Source: Pseudomonas linyingensis
GTDB lineage: Bacteria; Pseudomonadota; Gammaproteobacteria; Pseudomonadales; Pseudomonadaceae
Reading direction: 5' to 3'
NCBI RefSeq assembly: GCF_900109175.1
Contig: NZ_FNZE01000004.1
Span: 124,001-188,000, forward strand
DNA: 64,000 nt
The notes beneath the pieces were generated by a model, which worked only from the letters and a program-made list of their open reading frames with translations, searched no databases and was not told the origin of the DNA. Of the stretch, positions 49,802 through 57,048 are shown piece after piece (within the stretch, counting starts at the first letter, position 1; each line of letters opens with the position of its first letter). The position numbers and the translations under genes were made by a program.

Positions 49802-49876
49802 ATGTCCATCGTCCCCGACCGGCCAGCGTGGCTGGCCCGCCCCCTTCTCCCTCCGAGCGTCGAGGTGCGGCCATGA
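49802..49876 (+). CDS. Possible 24-residue leader peptide
   Basis: An ATG at 49802 opens 24 codons (MSIVPDRPAWLARPLLPPSV then EVRP) and its TGA overlaps the ATG of the next gene (ATGA at 49873). The ATG occupies the position homologous to the DUF2790 start in the duplicated upstream region. It may be a coupled leader or a decayed N-terminus of a former gene. Confidence 0.3.
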   Translation: MSIVPDRPAWLARPLLPPSVEVRP

Positions 49877-50400
49877 ACCGCGAGGACGACCGGCTGCACG
49901 CCGGCTCGCCTCGCCGCGCCCGACAGCTGATCATCCTGCCCGCCCTGTTGCTCGGCCTCGGTCTGGCCCTGGCGCTGATCCTACAGCGCGAGCGCCCGAG
50001 CCCGCCGCCAGCGACCGTCGAAGCGCCGCCGGTAACCCAGGCCGGCAGCGCGGCGGAGCCGGAGCCCGCCCCGCCACCACCTCCGCCGGTCGCCAAGCCG
50101 AAGGCGGCGCCACCAACGGCCAAGGCCGCGGCCCCGAAAGAGCTGGCGAGCTGTCTGCCGCGCGGCAGCAACCTGCTCGACAACCGGGTGGCGCGCTGCC
50201 GCTTCGGCACCGCAGACGGCGCACCGCCAGCGACAGCCGCCCAGAAAGCCACAGCGCCGGCCAGAGCGTCCGCGCCCAAGGACCTCGAGCGCTGCCTGCC
50301 GCGCGGCAGCAACCTGCTCGACAACCGAGTGGCCCGCTGCCGCTTCGGCACGCCGGACGGCGCACCGCCCCCGACGAAGCGGGCGACGCCGCCGAGTTGA
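49873..50400 (+). CDS. Membrane-anchored protein with duplicated Cys motif
   Basis: 175 residues from the ATG at 49873. A positively charged N-terminus and one hydrophobic helix (about 19-38, IILPALLLGLGLALALILQR) predict an inner-membrane anchor. A Pro/Ala-rich linker (40-86) leads to two nearly identical units at 87-119 and 134-166, each with CLPRGSNLLDNRVARCRFGT. The Cys pairs are 94/109 and 141/156, spaced equally. The two units are also almost identical in DNA, so the duplication is recent or constrained. I do not recognise a function. A TonB-like periplasmic projection is suggested only by the layout. Confidence 0.7.
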   Translation: MNREDDRLHAGSPRRARQLIILPALLLGLGLALALILQRERPSPPPATVEAPPVTQAGSAAEPEPAPPPPPPVAKPKAAPPTAKAAAPKELASCLPRGSNLLDNRVARCRFGTADGAPPATAAQKATAPARASAPKDLERCLPRGSNLLDNRVARCRFGTPDGAPPPTKRATPPS

Positions 50401-50600
50401 GGCGCTGACGCCTCTCCCTCAGAAAATCCGGCAATCAGTAGCCCTGCCGCTACTTCCTATCGATTGGCCACCGACCACGCCGGCGGCCTTTCCGTATCCG
50501 CAAACTGACTAGAATTTGACCAAGGCGTGACGCTGTAAGCTGCACGGGACCGCTGGCTCGCCTGGGTAGGGAGGTTTTCTGTCGGATCGTTGAGGTACCC

Positions 50601-50861
50601 ATGAACATCAAATACGTCCTGCTGACCCTGGCCGCCTGCTCGAGCATCGCCCTGGCGGCCGAGCCCCCGGTGGAGGAATACGTCTACGGCATGCCCCTGG
50701 ACATCGACAAGGTGGTGGCCATCACCGAACCGGACGAGCTGTACGCGCCCTGCCGCGTGGTGTCGGCACAGATGAGCTACGAGGATTCCACCGGCCAGCT
50801 GCGCACCCTCGAATACCTCAGGATGAGTAGCGTCTGCAGCGACATCGAGGGCAGCCTCTAA
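50601..50861 (+). CDS. DUF2790 secreted small protein
   Basis: 86 residues. A signal peptide (MNIKYVLLTLAACSSIALAA, cleavage near ALA-AE) is followed by the DUF2790 core: YVYGMPLDIDKVVAITEPDE, CRVVSAQMSYEDSTGQLRTL and a final SSVCSDI, whose two Cys probably pair. The family is largely confined to Pseudomonas and has no known role. The 200 bases before it are related to those before the Cys-repeat gene. Confidence 0.85.
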   Translation: MNIKYVLLTLAACSSIALAAEPPVEEYVYGMPLDIDKVVAITEPDELYAPCRVVSAQMSYEDSTGQLRTLEYLRMSSVCSDIEGSL

Positions 50862-50885
50862 CCCCCTCGCCCGCACGCCCGCCGC

Positions 50886-52337
50886 TCAATCCCCGGCCGC
50901 GGGTGGCGGCGCAGTGTCGGCCAGCGCCGTGGCCAACTCGCCGAGGCGGCGCAGCGCAGCGCTGACCCGCTCGTCCAGCTCCTGGCAGCAGGACAGGCGC
51001 AGGCAGTGGCGAAACCGCGCGCCGTTGGAATACAGCTGGCCAGGAATGATGACGATGCGCTCGGCCAGCGCGGCGTGGAACAGCTCGAGGCTGTCCACCG
51101 TTTCCGGCAACTCCAGCCACAGCAGGAAACCACCCACCGGCTGGGTGGCGCGGGTGCCGGCCGGGAAGTGGCGGGCGATCAGCCCGCGCATCGCATCCAC
51201 CTGCGCCGCGTAGCGCCGGCGCAGGGCACGCAGGTGGTGATCGTAGCCGCCGCTCTCGAGGAACAGGCCGACCGTCTCGGCCAACAGCACCGACTCGGCG
51301 ACGCTGGAGCTGAACTTCAGCTGACGCACCGCGTCGCGAAAGCGCCCGGCCTCCAGCCAGCCGATGCGGTAGTCCGGCGCCAGGGTCTTGGTGTAGCTGG
51401 CGCAGGTCATCACCCAACCGTCGCGGTCGAAGGCCTTGACCGTCGGCTGCAGCGGTTCGGCGAACTGCAGCTCGGCGTACAGGGCATCCTCGATGAGCGG
51501 CACCCGGTGCTGGTTGACCAGCTCGGCCAGGCGCTGCTTGGCCGCCAGCGGCATGCTGCAGCCCAGCGGGTTGTGCACCGTGGGCATGGCGACGATGGCC
51601 GCCAGGCGCTTCTCCTCCAGCAGCAGCTCCAGCGCGTCCAGCGCCAGGCCGTGCTGCGGGTGGGTGGGGATCTCCAGCACCTTGAGGCCGAGGCTGGCCA
51701 AGAGCGGGTAGAGGTTGAAGTAGCTCGGCGACTCCACGCCCACGGTGTCGCCGGCGCGGGTCACCGCGCGCAGCGCCAGCTGCAGCGCCTCCATGGCGCC
51801 GTGGGTGAGCAGGATGTCGTCGGCCGCCAGGGTCATGCCGAGCAGCGCGGCGCGCCGGGCGATCTGCTCGCGCAGGCGCAGCGAGCCCGGCGGCAGGGCG
51901 TAGCGACCGACCAGCTGCGGCTGGCGGCGCAGCAGGCTGGCGGTCAGCCGCGCCAGCTTGGCGCCCGGATAGAACGCCTCGCCGCGCGGGCAGGCCAGCG
52001 CCAGGTCGACATGGTCGGCACGCTGCTGGCTCTGCAGCACCATCGCCATCAGGTCGTCCATCGCCCCCGCCGGGCGCACCCCGGACGGCCGCTCGCGCAG
52101 CGGCCGCTGCAGCGGTGGCAGGCTGCTGCGCACGTAGTAGCCGGACTGTGGGCGCGCCTCTATCAGGCCGCGATCCTCGAGCAGGCGGTAGGCAGCGGTG
52201 ACGGTGTTGAGGCTCAGCTCATGCTGGGCGGCACAGGCCCGCACCGACGGCAGGCGGACGCCGGCCGGCAGACTGCCGCGGTCGATGGCCGCGGCCAGTT
52301 CGTCGGCCAGCAGGCGGTAGCGGACGGGTGCATTCAT
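50886..52337 (-). CDS. MocR/GntR-type regulator with aminotransferase-like domain
   Basis: 483 residues. The N-terminal winged helix of the GntR family (LPAGVRLPSVRACAAQHELS, LNTVTAAYRLLEDRGLI) is joined to a fold-type-I aminotransferase domain. The PLP Lys is in CASYTKTLAPDYRIGW, with PTVHNPLG and EDALYAELQF also present. Such proteins bind PLP and an amine ligand to control a divergent gene. The divergent LysE-type exporter is the obvious target, and the intergenic region has repeated GGTGACAG motifs. Confidence 0.92.
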   Translation of the reverse strand: MNAPVRYRLLADELAAAIDRGSLPAGVRLPSVRACAAQHELSLNTVTAAYRLLEDRGLIEARPQSGYYVRSSLPPLQRPLRERPSGVRPAGAMDDLMAMVLQSQQRADHVDLALACPRGEAFYPGAKLARLTASLLRRQPQLVGRYALPPGSLRLREQIARRAALLGMTLAADDILLTHGAMEALQLALRAVTRAGDTVGVESPSYFNLYPLLASLGLKVLEIPTHPQHGLALDALELLLEEKRLAAIVAMPTVHNPLGCSMPLAAKQRLAELVNQHRVPLIEDALYAELQFAEPLQPTVKAFDRDGWVMTCASYTKTLAPDYRIGWLEAGRFRDAVRQLKFSSSVAESVLLAETVGLFLESGGYDHHLRALRRRYAAQVDAMRGLIARHFPAGTRATQPVGGFLLWLELPETVDSLELFHAALAERIVIIPGQLYSNGARFRHCLRLSCCQELDERVSAALRRLGELATALADTAPPPAAGD

Positions 52338-52348
52338 GGCGGTTCACC

Positions 52349-52437
52349 GGTGACAGCGGGATGGACATGCGATGGTGACAGTTGACTAACCATTCAATCT
52401 GTAACCATGACAAAAGTGGTTTTGTGAGTCTGTCACC
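52349..52437. promoter_or_regulatory. Repeated GGTGACAG sites between the MocR gene and the LysE gene
   Basis: GGTGACAG is at 52349-52356 and 52374-52381, and its complement CTGTCACC at 52430-52437. The last two extend to a perfect 10-bp inverted repeat (ATGGTGACAG). Direct plus inverted copies are typical MocR operator arrangements, so these are probable binding sites of the adjacent regulator. Confidence 0.6.
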
Positions 52438-52491
52438 ATTTGCCGCCACTGCCTAGCATGGACTGCCATGGATCAACTGCAGGAGCCTGCC

Positions 52492-53091
52492 ATGTTCGAA
52501 GCCCTCGCCCTGGCCAGCTACATGGGAGTGATGTCGATCACCCCCGGCCCCAACAACATCATGCTCACCACCTCGGGGGTGAACTTCGGCTTCCGCCGCA
52601 CCCTGCCGCACATGCTCGGCATCGCCTTCGGCTGCTCCCTGCAGCTGCTGCTGTGCGCCGCGCTGTTCGCTTCGGTGGCCGACTGGCTCGGCGAGGTGCG
52701 CCCGCTGCTGGCCGCCGCCGGCTGCGCCTACCTGCTGTGGCTGTCGCTGAAGCTGGCCCGCGCCGCCGCGCCGGGCCGCAGCGAGACGGCACGACCGATG
52801 GGCTTCGTCGCCGCCGCGCTGTTCCAGTGGATCAATCCCAAGGCCTGGGTGATGGTGCTCAACGCCTGCGTGCTGTTCATGCCGCAGGGCGGCCAGCTGC
52901 CGGCCGCCGCGGCCATGGCGCTGCTGGCGCTGCTGGTCAACCTGCCGTGCATCGCGGTGTGGGCATGGGGCGGCGAGCGCCTGCGCCACTGGCTGCAGCA
53001 GGACTGGGCGCTGCGCCTGTTCAACCTGGGCATGGCCGGCCTGCTGGCCGCCACCGCGCTGTGGCTGCTGGTGGATGAGCTGATGCGCTGA
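52492..53091 (+). CDS. LysE/RhtB-family amino-acid exporter
   Basis: 199 residues from the ATG at 52492, chosen because AGGAG lies 6 bases upstream and it gives the usual start MFEALALASYMGVMSITPGP; an ATG at 52468 is the alternative. The family signature SITPGPNNIMLTTSGVNFGF and about six membrane helices are present. It exports an amino acid or related amine from the cytoplasm. Control by the divergent MocR protein is probable. Confidence 0.9.
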   Translation: MFEALALASYMGVMSITPGPNNIMLTTSGVNFGFRRTLPHMLGIAFGCSLQLLLCAALFASVADWLGEVRPLLAAAGCAYLLWLSLKLARAAAPGRSETARPMGFVAAALFQWINPKAWVMVLNACVLFMPQGGQLPAAAAMALLALLVNLPCIAVWAWGGERLRHWLQQDWALRLFNLGMAGLLAATALWLLVDELMR

Positions 53092-53176
53092 GGGTGGCGG
53101 GCGCGCCGGACGCGATCCAGAATGAGGGGCAGCGCCCCGCTCTCCCCCTTTCTGCACGGACGCCACGAGGAGCCCC

Positions 53177-53623
53177 ATGCGCGCGATCTACCTCGACACC
53201 GAATTCACCCAGCTCAGCCTCGACCGGCAGCTGATCTCCCTGGCCCTGGTCGATGCCGGCGGCGCCGAGTTCTATGTCGAACTCAGCGACGGCTGGTGCG
53301 CAGACGACTGCTCGGAGTTCGTCCACGAGCACGTCCTGCCGCAGCTCGACCTTGCGCGCCATGGCCTGCCCAGCCGCGAGGCTCGCCAGGCGCTGCATGC
53401 CTTCCTCGCCGGCCTCGGCGCGGTGGAAGTCGTCGGTGATGCGCTGGCCTGGGACTGGCCGCTGCTGCTCGGCCTGCTCGAACCGCTCGGCCTGCCGGCC
53501 AACGTGCGGGGCTGCCGCCAGGTCGACGACCCGCTCGGCCAGCTGCCCAGCGAGGACATCCCCCACCACGCCCTGCTCGACGCGCGCCTGCTGCGCGACC
53601 TGTGCGAGGGCTGCGGCGACTAG
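53177..53623 (+). CDS. DEDD-type 3'-5' exoribonuclease (Rv2179c-like)
   Basis: 148 residues, ATG with GAGGAG upstream. Exonuclease motif I is IYLDTEFTQ, a central Asp lies in DALAWDWPLL, and the C-terminal motif is PHHALLDARLLRDLCE with His and Asp. These make the DEDDh set of the small Rv2179c-like RNases. It probably trims RNA 3' ends; the substrate is unknown. The end overlaps the following reverse-strand gene by 4 bases. Confidence 0.8.
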   Translation: MRAIYLDTEFTQLSLDRQLISLALVDAGGAEFYVELSDGWCADDCSEFVHEHVLPQLDLARHGLPSREARQALHAFLAGLGAVEVVGDALAWDWPLLLGLLEPLGLPANVRGCRQVDDPLGQLPSEDIPHHALLDARLLRDLCEGCGD

Positions 53624-53847
53624 CCGCCCTCCTGCAACCGCTGCAACTCGCGGCGCACCATGCTGGCGAACTGCGGCGGGCTGAGCGCGTACAGCTCACC
53701 CGCCACCCAAGCCAGCCAGCGCACGCCGAGGCGCCCGCGCGCGGCCAGCAGGCGTTCGGCCTCGGCCTGCGCACGGGCCTGGTGGGTGCGATGGTAGTCG
53801 GCGCGGGAGGTGTTCGGCGCCGCGTGGTCGTGGTCGTGGTCAGGCAT
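53620..53847 (-). CDS. Small hypothetical protein with His/Asp-rich N-terminus
   Basis: 75 residues. The start MPDHDHDHAAPNTSRADYHR is His/Asp-rich and could bind metal. The rest is a helical, Arg/Ala-rich region (HQARAQAEAERLLAARGRLG; FASMVRRELQRLQEGG). Codon use fits the surroundings, and GAG precedes the ATG. I recognise no family. A chance reading frame cannot be excluded. Confidence 0.5.
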   Translation of the reverse strand: MPDHDHDHAAPNTSRADYHRTHQARAQAEAERLLAARGRLGVRWLAWVAGELYALSPPQFASMVRRELQRLQEGG

Positions 53848-53943
53848 GCGTTATCTCGGCGGAAACGACAACCGGCGGCGGACGGCTAGGCGCGAGTCGG
53901 AATGAGGGGCGGAGATTCTAGCCGACCACGGGGATCACGGCGC

Positions 53944-54834
53944 TCACGGCGTCGCCGGTTCCTCGACCTCACGCCAGCTGCTGTCCGGGTCGAAACGGGG
54001 CATCGCCACGGCCTGCTGTTCGCTGTCCGGCCCCATGTCCTTCTCGAACACCTGGCCATCGTGGCTGATCATGAAGCTCATTACCCCGCTGTCGGCGTAC
54101 TCGGCCGGCCAGGCGATCAGGGCGAAGCCGCGGCTCATGTTGTCGCCGAGCTTGTAGCCGTAGGCGCCGCCCGGCGCCGATGGGCCCTGGGCGTCGAGGA
54201 TGCGGTAGCGGTAGCCGTGCCACTCGCCGTCCGGCAGCTCGTCGCCGAACAGCGGGCCGAGCGGGCTCGCCTCGATGCCCGGCTCGTCGGGCCAGTACAA
54301 CCCGTCGTACTGGCCGTCGCTGCTCATGAACTTCTGCGCGTACTCGAGCACCCCGTCGCCGTCGTGGTCGACCTCGGCGTAGTCCATCTGTGCGTCGTGG
54401 TAGGCGCGCACCGCCTCTATGGTGGCCAGCTCGTTGCGGCCGATGCGCCGCGCACGGATCTCCTCGCCACCGGCCTTGGCATCAAAACTCCAGCCGTCCT
54501 GGCCCTGGACCAGCGGCAGGGGGAAGGTCCAGGGCGTGTTGCCGACCACCAGGCGCGACCGGCCCTGCCCGACGGACTGGACCGCATGCTTCTCCCGGTA
54601 GAGAGCGAGGAAGGCATCGACATCCTTGCGCTCGATGTCATCGGTGGGGATGTAGGTTTGCCAGTCGTCGCCGAGCAGCGCGGCCATGCGCTGGGGATCG
54701 GCATGCTCGGTGCCCAGCGCGGCGATCAGCGCATCGACGGCAACGGTGGGGGTAGCGAAGGCTTGCTGGGCGCGCGCCTCCCAGGTCAACAGTGCCAGCA
54801 GCGCCGGCAGGCAGATACGCAAGAGCGGATGCAT
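53944..54834 (-). CDS. DUF2950 periplasmic protein
   Basis: 296 residues from the ATG at 54834. A Sec signal peptide (MHPLLRICLPALLALLTWEA, cleavage near ARA-QQ) is followed by the DUF2950 domain (FATPTVAVDALIAALGTEHA; AYHDAQMDYAEVDHDGDGVL; GGAYGYKLGDNMSRGFALIA). The DHDGDGVLEYAQ segment is EF-hand-like and may bind calcium. The role is unknown. It follows a DUF3300 gene by 16 bases; these two families often occur as a pair. Confidence 0.85.
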   Translation of the reverse strand: MHPLLRICLPALLALLTWEARAQQAFATPTVAVDALIAALGTEHADPQRMAALLGDDWQTYIPTDDIERKDVDAFLALYREKHAVQSVGQGRSRLVVGNTPWTFPLPLVQGQDGWSFDAKAGGEEIRARRIGRNELATIEAVRAYHDAQMDYAEVDHDGDGVLEYAQKFMSSDGQYDGLYWPDEPGIEASPLGPLFGDELPDGEWHGYRYRILDAQGPSAPGGAYGYKLGDNMSRGFALIAWPAEYADSGVMSFMISHDGQVFEKDMGPDSEQQAVAMPRFDPDSSWREVEEPATP

Positions 54835-54850
54835 GGGAAGTCTCCTTGTC

Positions 54851-56314
54851 TCAACGCCGGAAGCCGCCGCCACCGCCACCGCGGGAAGGTCTGCTGGGTG
54901 CCGAGCGCTGCACCGGGCGGCTGGCGCGCTCCGCCCGCGGCCGGCTGGCCGAGGCCCGGCTGGTCTCGCCACGGCTGGCGACGGCGCTGGAGCGCGACGG
55001 CTCGCGCGCGCCGGCGAAGGCGTTGTTACGCGTGCTTGGGCTACTGGCGTACTGCTGGCGCGCCTGCTGGCGGGCCTGCGTGCTGTTCTGCGTGCGCTGG
55101 CGCGGCTGGGCGCCGGCCTGGCTGCGCTGGCCGATCCGCTCCGGCTGGCTGCGCCCCCCCCGATCGGCGGCCTGCCCGCGCTCGCGCTGCTGGGCCTGGC
55201 TGCGCATCTCGCGGTCGGCGACCTGGGCCCGCTCGCGCGCCTCGCGGTTGCTGGTGGCCGGCGCCTGGATGCCGCGCTGGCTCAGGGTCTGGCTGGCCCG
55301 CTCGCGCTCGGCCATGCGCGCTGGCTCGCGGCCACGCAGGGCCTCGCGCTGCTCGCTGCCGGGCAGGCGCTGGCTGTAGCGCTCGCGGCTGGCGCTGTCC
55401 CGATAGGGCACGCCGTCGCGGTTCACCGCGTTGTGCTGCCAGTTTCTCTGGCTGGCGTCGATCTTCCGGTTGCTGTTGATGTTGTTGTACTTGTTGACGT
55501 CGATGTCGATGTCGCCGCCCCCCCAGTCGCAGTCGCCCCAGATCGAGTCGATGATCGCCACGCCAGCGGCGAAGCCCAAGCCGGCGACCAGCGCTGAGCC
55601 GAAGTAGTAGCCGGGCGGCGGCGGGTAGTACGCCGGCGGGTAGGACGGATACGGCCAGCTGCCGTAGACCACGCTGGGGTTGTAGCTTGGCACGTAGATC
55701 ACCTGCGGGTCGGCCGGCTCGATGATGATGGTCTGCTCGGCCGGCGGCGCCTGCACCACGGTGGTGGCCCCCCCCTCTGCCGCACTCTGCACGGTGACCG
55801 TCTGCTGCTCGTTGGACTCGAGGTTGCCGGCGGCCTGCGCCTGGCGCCGCAGGCGCTGCACCGAGTCCATCACGTCGCTCGGCTGGGCGAGGAAGGCATC
55901 GCCGACCCGCTGCACCCAGGCCGGGTCCTGGCCGAGGGTGACCAGCAGCGCCGGGAAGGCGACCAACGACTGCACGCTGGGATCCCAGGGCTGGTCGGCC
56001 ACCTGGCGCACGGCGTCGTCGCCGCTGGCGTCCGGATGGGCCTTGGACCAGGCCACGGCGTCGGCGACGTTGCCCGGGTAGGTCGCCGCCATCAGTACCT
56101 GGGCCAACAGAGAGTCGGGATACAAGGCGATCGGCGCCATCATCTGGTCGAGTTCCTCGTCGCGGAACACGGCCTCGGCCGGCGCCGGCGCTGCGGGCGG
56201 AGCGGCGGCCGGGGTGCCCGGCGCCTCCTGGGCGAAAGGGGCGCCCTGGTCGGGGCTGCCGAGCATGGCCAGCACCGCGAGCAGGACGGCGCTGAAACGG
56301 CGATCGATACACAT
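54851..56314 (-). CDS. DUF3300 secreted protein
   Basis: 487 residues from the ATG at 56314 (AGGAG upstream). A signal peptide (about 1-28) is followed by the DUF3300 core (LDQMMAPIALYPDSLLAQVL; AWVQRVGDAFLAQPSDVMDS) and a YVPSYNPSVVYGSWPYPSYP segment. The long C-terminal half (about 340-487) is low-complexity, rich in Arg, Gln and Ser, and ends in a Gly/Arg tail (SRGGGGGGFRR). It is probably periplasmic or cell-envelope associated. It is the first gene of the DUF3300-DUF2950 unit. Confidence 0.85.
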   Translation of the reverse strand: MCIDRRFSAVLLAVLAMLGSPDQGAPFAQEAPGTPAAAPPAAPAPAEAVFRDEELDQMMAPIALYPDSLLAQVLMAATYPGNVADAVAWSKAHPDASGDDAVRQVADQPWDPSVQSLVAFPALLVTLGQDPAWVQRVGDAFLAQPSDVMDSVQRLRRQAQAAGNLESNEQQTVTVQSAAEGGATTVVQAPPAEQTIIIEPADPQVIYVPSYNPSVVYGSWPYPSYPPAYYPPPPGYYFGSALVAGLGFAAGVAIIDSIWGDCDWGGGDIDIDVNKYNNINSNRKIDASQRNWQHNAVNRDGVPYRDSASRERYSQRLPGSEQREALRGREPARMAERERASQTLSQRGIQAPATSNREARERAQVADREMRSQAQQRERGQAADRGGRSQPERIGQRSQAGAQPRQRTQNSTQARQQARQQYASSPSTRNNAFAGAREPSRSSAVASRGETSRASASRPRAERASRPVQRSAPSRPSRGGGGGGFRR

Positions 56315-56549
56315 GTCGCTTCTCCTGAGCGCGCAAAGCAGGGCGAAACGCAGGGCCTGGCCCATCGCCACCGTGAACTGTCGCGGTTTGAAAAGCATAG
56401 GCGTTGTGTGGCGACTGACGAGGCATAAACCAGCTATCGGCAGGGGGCCCCAGCGACGGACGGCGGCTCCAGGCAATGCCATCCTTTCCGCCTTATCGCC
56501 GGGACATTCACGCCACGCCGCCCGGCACGGCGACGCGGCATGCAGACGA

Positions 56550-56923
56550 GGCATCCTCCTGGTGGCAATCATCGTCTCGCAGCTGGCCCTCGCCCACCAG
56601 GTTTCCGATCCCCGGTGCACGTGCTCGGCCGCAAGCCCGGCAGCAACGTGTTCCGCCCGCTGGTCGCCGAAACCGGCGCACGCGTGGTGGCGCTCGACCT
56701 CTGCGCGGCCTTCGATCTGGAGTACACCGCCCTCAAGATGCCCATCGAGGCGGAGCAGCGGCCGCGCGAGAAGGGCGTGATGCTCTGGATAGTCGGACCG
56801 AATCCGGTCGTGCAGGCGATGCTGATGAACTCACCGCTGGGGCAGGCACTGGGTGCCGAGCGGGTGTTCAACAATCTCGAGGAAGCGGTGGCGCGCTACC
56901 AGGCAATGACGGCGGGAGCCTGA
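56550..56923 (+). pseudogene. Decayed SulP transporter fragment (STAS end)
   Basis: The reading starts with a SulP last-helix-like stretch (LLVAIIVSQLALAHQVSDP), shifts frame near a C-run at 56609-56613, and continues as VHVLGRKPGSNVFRPL. It then jumps to STAS-domain sequence ARVVALDLCAAFDLEYTALK and finally LGQALGAERVFNNLEEAVAR. Compared with the SulP/STAS layout as I recall it, the transporter body is absent, a base is missing at the C-run, and the middle of the STAS domain is deleted. It is a relic and is unlikely to be functional. Confidence 0.7.
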
Positions 56924-57048
56924 GTTCGCCTCGCCGAGACGAAAAGGCCGCTGACGAAACGGGAAAGGGACGGGGCACCTGGTCGCGCGCCCCTCGGAAG
57001 ATCCGGGGAAAAGTCCGCCCGCACGTGCAGCCCCCCTCTGGAATACAG

